DNA of 11,148 nt from an uncultured Eubacteriales bacterium. Its GTDB lineage: Bacteria > Bacillota > Clostridia > Oscillospirales > Oscillospiraceae. The DNA is taken from NCBI GenBank assembly GCA_900540545.1, contig UQGJ01000076.1, positions 1-11,148 on the forward strand, given 5' to 3'. Position 1 is the stretch's first letter, and the number at the start of each line of letters is the position of its first letter. The notes under the pieces are model-generated. The model ran no database searches. It saw only the letters and a list, made by a program, of their open reading frames with translations, and had not been told where the DNA came from. The position numbers and the translations under genes are program-made. This document shows positions 1 to 5,983 of this stretch, piece after piece.

Positions 1-11
1 GTTCTTCCTCT

Positions 12-43
12 CCCCAGCGGGCCTGAACGGCGGCCCGCTGGGG
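12..43. other. GC-rich perfect hairpin at the window edge
   Basis: CCCCAGCGGGCC at 12-23 pairs perfectly with GGCCCGCTGGGG at 32-43 around an 8-base loop. No T-run follows on either strand, so it does not look like a classic intrinsic terminator. It may be the tail of an upstream gene's 3' region or part of the repeat-rich stretch that continues to 500. A second perfect hairpin, GGGCCGCCG/CGGCGGCCC, lies at 98-119. No gene is supported anywhere in 1-526. Confidence 0.5.
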
Positions 44-71
44 TATGGACGGGGGCGCGCCTGCCCTGGCA

Positions 72-499
72 GTGCCCGGCAAGGCGGGTGCGTAGACGGG
101 CCGCCGGGGTCGGCGGCCCCTACGGCTCATGCCGAAGGTCTCTTGTAGGGGCCGCCCACTGGGCGGCCCGTGCAGACTGACAATGGGGGTTACGCCAATT
201 CAAAAACGCACAGACCTTGTGGCGGCCCGTTTGCACCGATGAAAACGCAACTACTTCCAAGTCATACAAGGTAACAATCGCTCGGCGGGCGCGCTGGGCG
301 CGCCGTTGGTATCGACGCGCAGCGGCCAAACCGGCGAGCAACTGCTTCTAAGTCTTGCAATCTTCCGAGAACCGTACCGCCGCCCGGACGTCTCCGGGGT
401 CCAGGGGGCGGCGGGTAGGGCATTGAAAACGCCCGTGGCCGCCCCCTGGTTTTCTTTTGGTTCCTTTCTCAAACGAGAAAGGAACGCCCCCGGCAGGGG
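72..499 (+). repeat. Dispersed structured repeat, copy A
   Basis: This non-coding stretch aligns with 2730-3104 (copy B) and 8265-8652 (copy C) in the same orientation. Shared landmarks in order are: CCCGGCAAGGC (with C only); a GC hairpin at 149-169 followed by CCCGTGCAGACT; ATTCAAAA; CACAGACCTTGTGGCGGC; GTTTGCACC; AAAACGCAACTACT; AAGTCTTGC; GAACCGTACCGCCGCCC; then stem I (401-412 with 438-449), TTTTCTTTTGG, stem II (461-470 with 475-484, loop AAAC) and CGCCCCCGGCAGGG. The middle part, about 265-345, differs strongly from B and C. The copy ends about 15 bases before the aroE ribosome site. Short reading frames here are by-products of high GC. I do not know a named family for it. Confidence 0.8.
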
Positions 500-526
500 A
501 ACCCTTTCAATAAAGGAGCATGCCCT

Positions 527-1378
527 ATGCAAGTCAACCTGACCAACACCACCCAGAAGCTGTGCATCATCGGCGACCCGGTGCTGCACTCCAAATCCCC
601 CCTGCTCCAGAACGCCATGATCTCCGCCCTCGGTCTGGACTATATTTACTTATGTCAACCCGTAAAATTTGGAGAACTTCAGGACTGGCTCCAGGCTGCC
701 AAGCTCCTGGGCTACGCCGGATTCAACGCCACCATGCCCCATAAGGAGTCCCTGGTCCCCCTGATGGACGAGCTGGACCAGGACGCGGAAATGTACCGTT
801 CTGTGAACACAGTCCGTATAAAAGATGGAAAAGTATACGGATATAACACCGACGGCCGGGGGTTTTTGGCCTCGCTCCAGGCTCAGGGCATCGACCCAGC
901 CGGGATGCGGGCGGTGGTGCTGGGGGCCGGCGGGGCCGCCAAGGCGGTGGCCCTGAAACTGGTCCAGGCCGGCGTGCGCTCCCTCACCGTCTGCAACCGC
1001 ACGGCGGAGAAGGCAGAGTTGTTATGTCAATTCGACCCCGCCGTGATGACCCCCGCCGGGTTTGACCCGGACAGCCTCCGCCGGGCCTGCGCGGGGGCCG
1101 ACCTGCTGGTCAACGGCACCTCCCTGGGCATGGCCGGGGCCGGGGGGCAGTTCGACGACTTCTCCTTCCTGGACGCCCTGCCCGACCACGCGGTGGTCTA
1201 CGACGCCATCTACCACCCCGCCGAAACGGAGCTGCTCCGCCAGGCCAAAGCGCGTGGCCTGAAGCCCTTCAACGGCCTGGGGATGCTCCTCTATCAGGCG
1301 GTCTTTGCCTTAGAACACTTCACGGACACCAAGCTCGACGCCCAGGCCATGGCGGCGCTGCTGAAGCCGCTTCTGTAA
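527..1378 (+). CDS. aroE: Shikimate dehydrogenase (NADP+)
   Basis: The product (283 residues, usual family length) reduces 3-dehydroshikimate to shikimate with NADPH, the fourth step of the cytoplasmic chorismate pathway. The N-terminal substrate domain has GDPVLHSKSP (residues 16-25) for shikimate binding, GFNATMPHKE (65-74) with catalytic Lys73, the VNT motif (93-95) and GYNTDGRGF (105-113) with Asp109. The nucleotide-binding domain has the glycine-rich GAGGAAKA (133-140) and NRT (157-159), which normally contacts the 2'-phosphate of NADPH. The C-terminal GLGMLLYQAVFALE segment is also typical. NATM replaces the common NVTI/V before PHK, a mild change. The ATG at 527 sits behind AAAGGAG at 512-518. 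No clear promoter is visible: repeat copy A ends just upstream, so transcription must start inside it or read through it. spoIIID follows on the same strand after 75 bases. Confidence 0.95.
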   Translation: MQVNLTNTTQKLCIIGDPVLHSKSPLLQNAMISALGLDYIYLCQPVKFGELQDWLQAAKLLGYAGFNATMPHKESLVPLMDELDQDAEMYRSVNTVRIKDGKVYGYNTDGRGFLASLQAQGIDPAGMRAVVLGAGGAAKAVALKLVQAGVRSLTVCNRTAEKAELLCQFDPAVMTPAGFDPDSLRRACAGADLLVNGTSLGMAGAGGQFDDFSFLDALPDHAVVYDAIYHPAETELLRQAKARGLKPFNGLGMLLYQAVFALEHFTDTKLDAQAMAALLKPLL

Positions 1379-1385
1379 TCCCGAC

Positions 1386-1443
1386 CACATATCCGACACG
1401 GACCCCGCATATACATTTGGCAGTGGAAACCAAATGCGGGGAG
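1386..1443 (+). promoter_or_regulatory. spoIIID leader: hairpin over the ribosome site, possible sigma-E promoter
   Basis: CCCCGC (1403-1408) and ATTTGG (1415-1420) pair with CCAAAT (1430-1435) and GCGGGG (1436-1441), leaving a six-base bulge and a nine-base loop. The 3' arm contains most of the GGGGAG ribosome site (1438-1443), so folding would hide it. Overlapping it, ACATATC (1386-1392) and TATACATT (1411-1418 region) resemble the -35 and -10 elements of the mother-cell factor sigma-E, which transcribes spoIIID in Bacillus. The hairpin is seen directly; the promoter and the translational effect are inference. The hairpin could also be a weak aroE terminator, although no T-run follows. Confidence 0.4.
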
Positions 1444-1453
1444 TGTTGTGAGT

Positions 1454-1702
1454 GTGAAAGGGAACATCGAGGAGCGGGCGTGCCAACTGGCCCTTTATAT
1501 CATCGAGAACAAGGCGACGGTGCGCGCGGCGGCTCAGAAGTTCGGCATCAGCAAATCCACCGTACATAAAGATATCCAAGACCGGCTTCCGGCCTTCAAT
1601 CAGCCCCTGTATCTCCAGGTCAAGGCCGTGCTGGACGAGAACAAGGCGGAACGGCACATCCGGGGCGGCATCGCCACCCGGAAGAAGTATAAAGGCGAGT
1701 AA
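1454..1702 (+). CDS. spoIIID: Sporulation transcriptional regulator SpoIIID
   Basis: The product is a small DNA-binding protein that switches gene expression in the mother cell during endospore formation, acting with sigma-E and leading towards sigma-K. The 82-residue sequence matches the family along its whole length: NIEERA near the start, YIIENKATVRAAAQKFGISKSTVHKDIQDRLP containing the helix-turn-helix, and the basic tail KAERHIRGGIATRKKYK. A GTG at 1448 would add two residues. I prefer the GTG at 1454 because it gives the usual clostridial beginning MKGNIEER and about 10 bases after the GGGGAG at 1438-1443, whereas 1448 leaves only four. It sits alone after aroE, without mbl or other sporulation genes, and ends in a strong terminator. 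It is good evidence that the host forms spores. Confidence 0.95.
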   Translation: MKGNIEERACQLALYIIENKATVRAAAQKFGISKSTVHKDIQDRLPAFNQPLYLQVKAVLDENKAERHIRGGIATRKKYKGE

Positions 1703-1740
1703 AAAGCGGGACCTGTCAAATGACAGGTCCCGCTTTTTTT
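1701..1740. terminator. Bidirectional intrinsic terminator between spoIIID and the aldo/keto reductase
   Basis: An 18-bp perfect inverted repeat, 1701-1718 with 1721-1738, has a two-base centre (in practice a four-base loop). A core of AGCGGGACCTGTCA is flanked by A5 on the left and T7 on the right, so each strand ends in a U-run. It overlaps the spoIIID stop codon by two bases and touches the stop of the convergent gene at 1739, so it probably ends both transcripts. Confidence 0.95.
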
Positions 1741-2596
1741 ATTTCAGGATATTTTCCCCGCTGGCCAGGTAGAGGTGATACCACTCCGGGTGGTCCAGCT
1801 TCACGTCCAGGGCCGCCACGGCGGCCTTCACGCGCTCGATCTTACTGCTGCCGCAGATGGGCAGGAAGCCCACGGGGTGGTACAGCAGCCAGGCGTAAGC
1901 AACGGTCTCCGGGGTGGTGTGATGGGCCCGGGCAATCTCCTCCAGGCAGGCCCGGACGGAGACGGCGGCGGGGTCTTCACCGATAAACAGGCGTCCGCCG
2001 GCCAGAGGGGACCAGACCATGGGACGGACCCGGAGCTGGCACATCAGGTCGATCATGCCGCTGTGGAAATGCTCGAACTGGAGGGGGCTGACCTCGATCT
2101 GGTTGGTGAACAGCCGACCGCCCATGGCGGTGTTCAGGGCGCTGAACTGGGCGGGGTTGAAGTTGGAGACCCCGGCGGCCCGGATGAGGCCCGCCGACAG
2201 CAGGTCGTCCATGGCTCGGGCCACCTCCCAGGGGTCGGTGCAGGGGTCGGGGCGGTGGATGAGGTACAGGTCCAGATAGTCGGTGCCCAGGCGGCGCAGG
2301 CTGGCCTTGCATGCCTCCACGATGTGGTCGTGACGGGTGTCGTAGTAGTGGTCTGTGTTGCGGACGATGCCGGTCTTGGAGACGAGCTGCACATCCTCCC
2401 GGCGGAAGTCCTTGAGGGCGCGGCCCAGCTGGGTCTCCACCTCGCCGGCGGAGTATATCTCGGCCACGTCGAAGGTGGTCACGCCCAGGTCCAGACACTG
2501 GCCCAGGAAGGCGGAGAGCTGGGGCGTGGTCCAACCCCAGGACACCAGCCGCCAGAAGCCCTGGATGATGGGGGAGAGGGTGGGGGCGTTATTCAT
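1739..2596 (-). CDS. Aldo/keto reductase, YdhF-like
   Basis: The product is a predicted NAD(P)H-dependent reductase of carbonyl compounds with a TIM-barrel fold; the substrate is unknown. All four members of the family's catalytic tetrad are present: Asp43 and Tyr48 (TFDVAEIY), Lys74 (LVSKTGI) and His114 (YLIHRPDP). Further barrel motifs are GVSNFNPAQF, TNQIEVSPLQ, RPMVWSPLAGGRLF and the cofactor-phosphate segment ICGSSKIERV. From memory the protein resembles E. coli YdhF closely in length (285 residues) and motif order. The start is fixed by GGAGG six bases before the ATG at 2596; a longer open frame extends upstream to about 3007 but runs through repeat copy B and is not credible. The gene lies alone on the minus strand, converging with spoIIID, with ychF upstream on the same strand beyond the repeat. 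Confidence 0.92.
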   Translation of the reverse strand: MNNAPTLSPIIQGFWRLVSWGWTTPQLSAFLGQCLDLGVTTFDVAEIYSAGEVETQLGRALKDFRREDVQLVSKTGIVRNTDHYYDTRHDHIVEACKASLRRLGTDYLDLYLIHRPDPCTDPWEVARAMDDLLSAGLIRAAGVSNFNPAQFSALNTAMGGRLFTNQIEVSPLQFEHFHSGMIDLMCQLRVRPMVWSPLAGGRLFIGEDPAAVSVRACLEEIARAHHTTPETVAYAWLLYHPVGFLPICGSSKIERVKAAVAALDVKLDHPEWYHLYLASGENILK

Positions 2597-2622
2597 GGGA
2601 AACCTCCGTGAAATGAAGAATG

Positions 2623-2653
2623 AATTGAGAATTGACAATGGATAATTGAGAAT
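2623..2653. repeat. AT-rich short direct repeat in the reductase 5' region
   Basis: AATTGAGAAT occurs at 2623-2632 and again at 2644-2653, separated by TGACAATGGAT. The block is markedly AT-rich inside very GC-rich DNA and lies just upstream of the reductase ribosome site. It may hold that gene's promoter on the minus strand, but I cannot assign clear -35/-10 boxes. Next to it, GGACCGCC (2681-2688) pairs with GGCGGTCC (2695-2702). Confidence 0.5.
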
Positions 2654-2729
2654 GCCGCCCACGGGGCGGGACGGGGGATAGGACCGCCGAGGGCGGCGGT
2701 CCCCACAGAGTTGATTGGGACCACCATAT

Positions 2730-3104
2730 TTCATGTGGGGGGCGCCGCCTTCGGCGGCCCGTGCCGACTCCCAACGGGCGCAATGCCGATTCAAAATCGC
2801 ACAGACCTTGTGGCGGCTTGTTTGCACTAAGGAAAACGCAACTACTCCCAAGCCTTGCCCGGTCATATGCCGAGGGGCGGCAGCCGAAGTCGTTCGGGCG
2901 CCAGACCAATACGAGCTGCAACAGCTATCAAGTCTTGCCAACAAACATAAACCGTACCGCCGCCCACCCGTACCCCGGGGTCCAGGGGGCGGCGGATAGG
3001 GCCACATCCGTGGCCCGTAGCCGCCCCCTGGTTTTCTTTCGGTTCCCTTTCTGAAACCAGAAAGGGAACCCGCCGGAGGCGCCCCCGGCAGGGCCCGCCC
3101 TGCC
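2730..3104 (+). repeat. Dispersed structured repeat, copy B
   Basis: This is the second copy of the family seen at 72-499 and 8265-8652. It is closest to copy C in the middle: both have CGACTCCCAACGGGCGC or its near match, CATATGCCGAGGGGCG or GATATGCCGAGGGGCG, TACGAGCTGCAACA and TATCAAGTCTTGCC. Stem I is CCAGGGGGCGGC (2982-2993) with 3020-3031, and a nested GGGCCAC/GTGGCCC pair lies inside its loop. GTTTTCTTTC follows. Stem II is 13 bp, 3041-3053 with 3058-3070, loop AAAC. An extra perfect hairpin, GGCAGGGC/GCCCTGCC, closes the end (3087-3104) and may double as a weak terminator for ychF on the minus strand. The copy separates ychF from the reductase gene. Confidence 0.8.
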
Positions 3105-3115
3105 AGCTTTACACG

Positions 3116-4228
3116 TTATACATTAAACCGAAACAGCACGATGTCCCCGTCGTGCATGACGTACTCCTTGCCCTCGGAGCGGACCAGGCCCTTCTCCTTG
3201 GCGGCGGCCATGGTGCCGTTGGCGCGGAGGTCGTCAAAGGAGACCACCTCCGCGCGGATGAAGCCCCGCTCGAAGTCGGTGTGGATCTTGCCCGCGGCCT
3301 GGGGGGCCTTGGTGCCCTGTTTGATGGTCCAGGCCCGGCACTCGTCCTCGCCGGAGGTGAGGAAGGAGATGAGGCCCAGCAGGGCGTAGGACGCCTTGAT
3401 AAGCCGGTCCAGGCCGGATTCAGGGATGCCCAAGTCGTCCAGGAACATCTGCTTCTCCTCCGGGTCCAGGGCGGCAATCTCGGCCTCCAGCTGGGCGCAG
3501 ACGGGGATGACCTGGGCCCCCTCCTTGGCGGCCAATGCCTCCACCTGCTTGTAGTAGGGGTCGTTGTGGTAGTCGGAAAAGCCGGCCTCGTCCAGGTTGG
3601 CTGCGTAAATGACGGGCTTCAGGGAGAGCAGCTCGGAGGTGGCCAGCAGGGCGGCGTCGTCCTTGTCGCAGTCGAAGGAGCGGGCGGATTTCCCGTCGTT
3701 GAGCCAGTCCAGCAGGGCGGAGAACACCTCCGCCTCGTGGGCCATCTTCTTGTCGCCGGATTTCAGGAGCTTGTTGGCCTTGTCCACCCGGCGCTGGACC
3801 ATCTCCACGTCAGCCATGATGAGCTCCAGGTCGATGGTCTCGATGTCCCCCAGGGGGTCCACCGGCACGTTGGTGCTGGTGTCGGCCACCACGTGCATGA
3901 TGTTCTCGTCCTCAAAGCAGCGGACCACGTGGACGATGGCGTCGGTGGCCCGGATATTGGACAGGAACTTGTTGCCCAGGCCCTCGCCCTTGCTGGCCCC
4001 CTTGACCAGGCCGGCGATGTCCACGAACTCGATGACGGCGGGGGTGGTCTTTTTGGGCTTGTAGAAATCGGAGAGCCAGTCCAGGCGGTGGTCCGGCACG
4101 GCCACCACGCCCACATTGGGGTCGATGGTGCAGAAGGGATAGTTGGCGCTCTCGGCGCCGGCGTTGGTGATAGCGTTGAACAGGGTCGATTTGCCCACGT
4201 TGGGGAGACCCACGATGCCCAGCTTCAT
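3116..4228 (-). CDS. ychF: Redox-regulated ATPase/GTPase YchF (Obg family, OLA1)
   Basis: The product is a universally conserved cytoplasmic P-loop protein that associates with ribosomes; family members hydrolyse ATP more readily than GTP and are linked to stress responses. Its 370 residues match the usual length (E. coli about 363). Visible motifs are the P-loop GLPNVGKST (7-15), the SANYPFCTIDPNVG switch region, FVDIAGLVKGASKGEGLGN (G3) and AANLDE in place of the NKxD specificity motif, which is characteristic of YchF. A coiled-coil-like helical insert follows the G3 region. The C-terminal TGS-type domain includes ISFLTSGEDECRAWTI, GKIHTDFERGFIRAEVV and YVMHDGDIVLFRFNV. The ATG at 4228 has GAGGG about 10 bases upstream. 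A sigma-A-like promoter lies at 4265-4293, so it is probably expressed on its own. No strong terminator precedes repeat B. Confidence 0.97.
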   Translation of the reverse strand: MKLGIVGLPNVGKSTLFNAITNAGAESANYPFCTIDPNVGVVAVPDHRLDWLSDFYKPKKTTPAVIEFVDIAGLVKGASKGEGLGNKFLSNIRATDAIVHVVRCFEDENIMHVVADTSTNVPVDPLGDIETIDLELIMADVEMVQRRVDKANKLLKSGDKKMAHEAEVFSALLDWLNDGKSARSFDCDKDDAALLATSELLSLKPVIYAANLDEAGFSDYHNDPYYKQVEALAAKEGAQVIPVCAQLEAEIAALDPEEKQMFLDDLGIPESGLDRLIKASYALLGLISFLTSGEDECRAWTIKQGTKAPQAAGKIHTDFERGFIRAEVVSFDDLRANGTMAAAKEKGLVRSEGKEYVMHDGDIVLFRFNV

Positions 4229-4264
4229 TGGTAAAAACCCTCTTTCGGTGTTCTGTCAGTCGGT

Positions 4265-4293
4265 ATTCTACCACAAAACGGAGGGCAAGGCAA
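4265..4293 (-). promoter_or_regulatory. Sigma-A-like promoter of ychF
   Basis: Read on the minus strand, TTGCCT (4293-4288) is followed after exactly 17 bases by TAGAAT (4270-4265), about 37 bases before the ychF ATG. The -10 matches consensus at five of six positions and the -35 at four of six. Confidence 0.6.
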
Positions 4294-4312
4294 TGAAATC
4301 GCCTGTTTTATT

Positions 4313-4340
4313 GCGCGGCTGGCACCCTGCCGCGCTTTTT
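4313..4340 (+). terminator. Terminator-like hairpin pointing along the plus strand
   Basis: GCGCGG (4313-4318) pairs with CCGCGC (4330-4335), followed by TTTTT. Only the plus strand has the T-run, yet both flanking genes are on the minus strand. It may be chance, or it may stop antisense transcription heading out of ychF. Confidence 0.35.
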
Positions 4341-4374
4341 GCGGGAGTGGGGCTGCCATGCCGGCCAAATCCCC

Positions 4375-4421
4375 CCAAAAAACAGCGGCCGCCCGCGTCT
4401 CAAAAACGCGGGCGGCCGCTG
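4375..4421 (-). terminator. Intrinsic terminator of the ferritin-like gene
   Basis: On the minus strand a 16-bp perfect stem (CAGCGGCCGCCCGCGT at 4383-4398 with 4406-4421), with a seven-base loop, is followed by TTTTTT (4382-4377). It begins about ten bases after the stop codon at 4432. Confidence 0.92.
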
Positions 4422-4431
4422 GTCTTGCACG

Positions 4432-5091
4432 TTACATGGCCTCCAGGATGCCCCGCAGGAGCCAGCCGTGGGAGTTCTCGTCCTCGGCCAGCTCCAGGTA
4501 CAGCTCCCGCAGGCAGGGGTCCCCGGTGCGCCCGGCGGCGGCCCGGTAGGCCGCCTCCCCCTTCTGCTCCTCCAAAAAACGGCAGCGCAGGGCGTTGAGC
4601 CAGCCGCCCTCATTCCGGCAGGCCGCCCGCTCCAGGGGCCAGTAGCGGACCCCGGAGATGAGGAAATAGGCCGCCGACAGCCGCTTGGCGTGGCGCATCT
4701 CGTCGGCGGCGATGCCCGCCAGGGTCTGCCGGGACCGGCCGGGGGCCCGCTGGGCCAGGGCCTGGTAGGTGCGGTGATCCCGCAGCTCCTCCAAAATGAA
4801 TTCCTGCAGCTCGGCCCCGTGGACCGCCGAGGAGGGGCCCAGGCACCGGATGTCCTCCGGCTCGGCCCTGCGGGGAGCCGGGGGCGGGGCGGGCAGTGGT
4901 TGGACGGGCAGCTCCGGCATAGCCGGGGGCATGGGGGCGGGGGCGGGGACGCCGTACTCCGCCTCCGGGATGACCTCGATGGGGCTGGTCAGCTGGTCCT
5001 CCGGCATGACCCGCCGCCACACGCGCTCAAACACATCCCGGTCGCTGCCGCACAGGCCCGGTCCGGGCTGGGGCATTTGATCCAGTTCCAT
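4432..5091 (-). CDS. Ferritin-like (rubrerythrin-fold) protein with Pro-rich N-terminal extension
   Basis: The product (219 residues) has two parts. Residues 1-85 hold a short motif, DVFERVWRRVMPED (19-32), then a linker very rich in Pro and Ala (50-75). Residues 90-219 look like a four-helix ferritin-like domain with the expected di-iron ligands: a glutamate in the first helix (EELRDH, 101-106), ExxH in DEMRHAKRL (Glu131, His134), EEQKGE (174-179) and a second ExxH in EDENSHGWL (Glu205, His208). Intact ligands suggest iron or peroxide chemistry, but no rubredoxin-like CxxC centre is present, so it is not a classical rubrerythrin. Function is inferred only from the fold. The ATG at 5091 is chosen because AGGAGG lies eight bases upstream; a TTG two codons earlier would sit too close. 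It is transcribed divergently from the suf operon. Confidence 0.8.
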   Translation of the reverse strand: MELDQMPQPGPGLCGSDRDVFERVWRRVMPEDQLTSPIEVIPEAEYGVPAPAPMPPAMPELPVQPLPAPPPAPRRAEPEDIRCLGPSSAVHGAELQEFILEELRDHRTYQALAQRAPGRSRQTLAGIAADEMRHAKRLSAAYFLISGVRYWPLERAACRNEGGWLNALRCRFLEEQKGEAAYRAAAGRTGDPCLRELYLELAEDENSHGWLLRGILEAM

Positions 5092-5177
5092 ATGCAAAGC
5101 CTCCTAAAACTCTGGTCTTCCGTCCATACTATGCTGAGACCGCCCCCGGGGGCACAGGCTGGAAGCCAAAGAAATAC

Positions 5178-5206
5178 TTGTAAAACACTCGGAATTGTTA
5201 TAGAAT
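5178..5206 (+). promoter_or_regulatory. Sigma-A-like promoter of the suf operon
   Basis: TTGTAA (5178-5183), a 17-base spacer, then TAGAAT (5201-5206), 41 bases before the sufC ATG. It lies in an AT-rich pocket of the 156-base gap between the divergent ferritin-like gene and sufC. I see no site that I can assign to a known Fe-S or iron regulator. Confidence 0.7.
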
Positions 5207-5247
5207 ACACTGACAAGAAGCTCATAGAAACAAAGGAGTTTGACGCT

Positions 5248-5982
5248 ATGCTGGAAATCAAACATCTATCTTACCAGGTGGCCGGGGAGGGCGGCGAGGA
5301 GCTGGGCATCCTCAACGACGTCTCCCTCACCATCGCGGACCATAAATTCGTGGTCATCACCGGCCCCAACGGCGGCGGCAAGACCACGCTGGCCAAGACC
5401 ATCATGGGTCTGGTCACCCCCACCGCCGGGCAGATTATCTGGAACGGCGAGGACGTGACGAGCCTGGGCATCACCGAGCGGGCCAAGCGGGGCATCAGCT
5501 ACGGGTTCCAGCAGCCCCCCCGGTTCAAGGGCCTGAAGGTCCGGGACCTGCTGGAGCTGGCGGCGGGCCGGGGCAAGCTGACCCACGAGGACGAGTGCCA
5601 GTACCTGACCCGGGTGGGCCTGTGCGCCAACGACTATATCGACCGGGAGGTGGACGCCTCCCTCTCCGGCGGCGAGGTCAAGCGCATCGAAATCGCCACC
5701 ATCCTGGCCCGGAACGCGGGCCTGATGATTTTCGACGAGCCGGAGGCGGGCATCGACCTTTGGTCCTTCGCCCGGCTCACCGAGACCTTCCAGCAGCTCC
5801 ACGACCAGAAGGAGGCCACCCTGGTGGTCATCTCCCACCAGGAGCGCATCATCGACCTGGCCGACGAGATCGTCATGGTCTCCGGCGGCGTCATCACCCA
5901 GCACGGCCCGAAGGAAGAGATTTTCCCGAAAATCCTCGCCAACACCGTCTCCGGGTGCAGCTATATGAAGGAGGCGCGGTAA
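5248..5982 (+). CDS. sufC: Fe-S cluster assembly ATPase SufC
   Basis: The product is a cytoplasmic ABC-type ATPase that energises the SufB(D) scaffold during Fe-S cluster assembly. The 244-residue sequence has Walker A GPNGGGKT (39-46), the Q-loop GFQQPPRF (87-94), the ABC signature LSGGE (139-143), Walker B LMIFDEPEAGID (159-170) and the switch His in VVISHQER (His197). DEPEAGID and GFQQPP are typical of SufC and separate it from ordinary transporter ATPases. There are no membrane segments. AAAGGAG (5232-5238) stands nine bases before the ATG. The open frame continues far upstream to about 4339, but that part is antisense to the ferritin-like gene and is not coding. The stop is one base from the next start, so the two genes are translationally close. 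Confidence 0.95.
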   Translation: MLEIKHLSYQVAGEGGEELGILNDVSLTIADHKFVVITGPNGGGKTTLAKTIMGLVTPTAGQIIWNGEDVTSLGITERAKRGISYGFQQPPRFKGLKVRDLLELAAGRGKLTHEDECQYLTRVGLCANDYIDREVDASLSGGEVKRIEIATILARNAGLMIFDEPEAGIDLWSFARLTETFQQLHDQKEATLVVISHQERIIDLADEIVMVSGGVITQHGPKEEIFPKILANTVSGCSYMKEAR

Positions 5983-5983
5983 T

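Noticed and set aside
12..119. tRNA or other known RNA gene in the GC-rich hairpins at the window start
   Set aside because: The hairpins are simple perfect stems without a cloverleaf, anticodon arm or T-loop sequence.
2597..3007. Upstream extension of the aldo/keto reductase and other minus-strand frames in repeats B and C with similar peptides
   Set aside because: The peptide similarity between copies simply reflects the shared DNA repeat. Composition is Arg/Pro/Ser-rich, the frame is not maintained between all copies, and the reductase has a good start at 2596.
3152..4234. Long plus-strand open frame across ychF (360 residues)
   Set aside because: It is a shadow of GC-rich codons on the opposite strand: Val/Gly/His-rich, without recognisable motifs, and fully overlapped by the certain ychF gene.
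4293..4598. Plus-strand open frame with a GGAGG eight bases before ATG at 4293
   Set aside because: It reads through two hairpin terminators and into the antisense strand of the ferritin-like gene, with Pro/Arg-rich, non-protein-like sequence. The ribosome-site match is probably chance.
4339..5247. N-terminal extension of the sufC reading frame, giving a 547-residue protein
   Set aside because: The extension is antisense to the ferritin-like gene, is low-complexity Gly/Pro/Leu, and crosses the sufC promoter and ribosome site. The ABC domain is complete from 5248.
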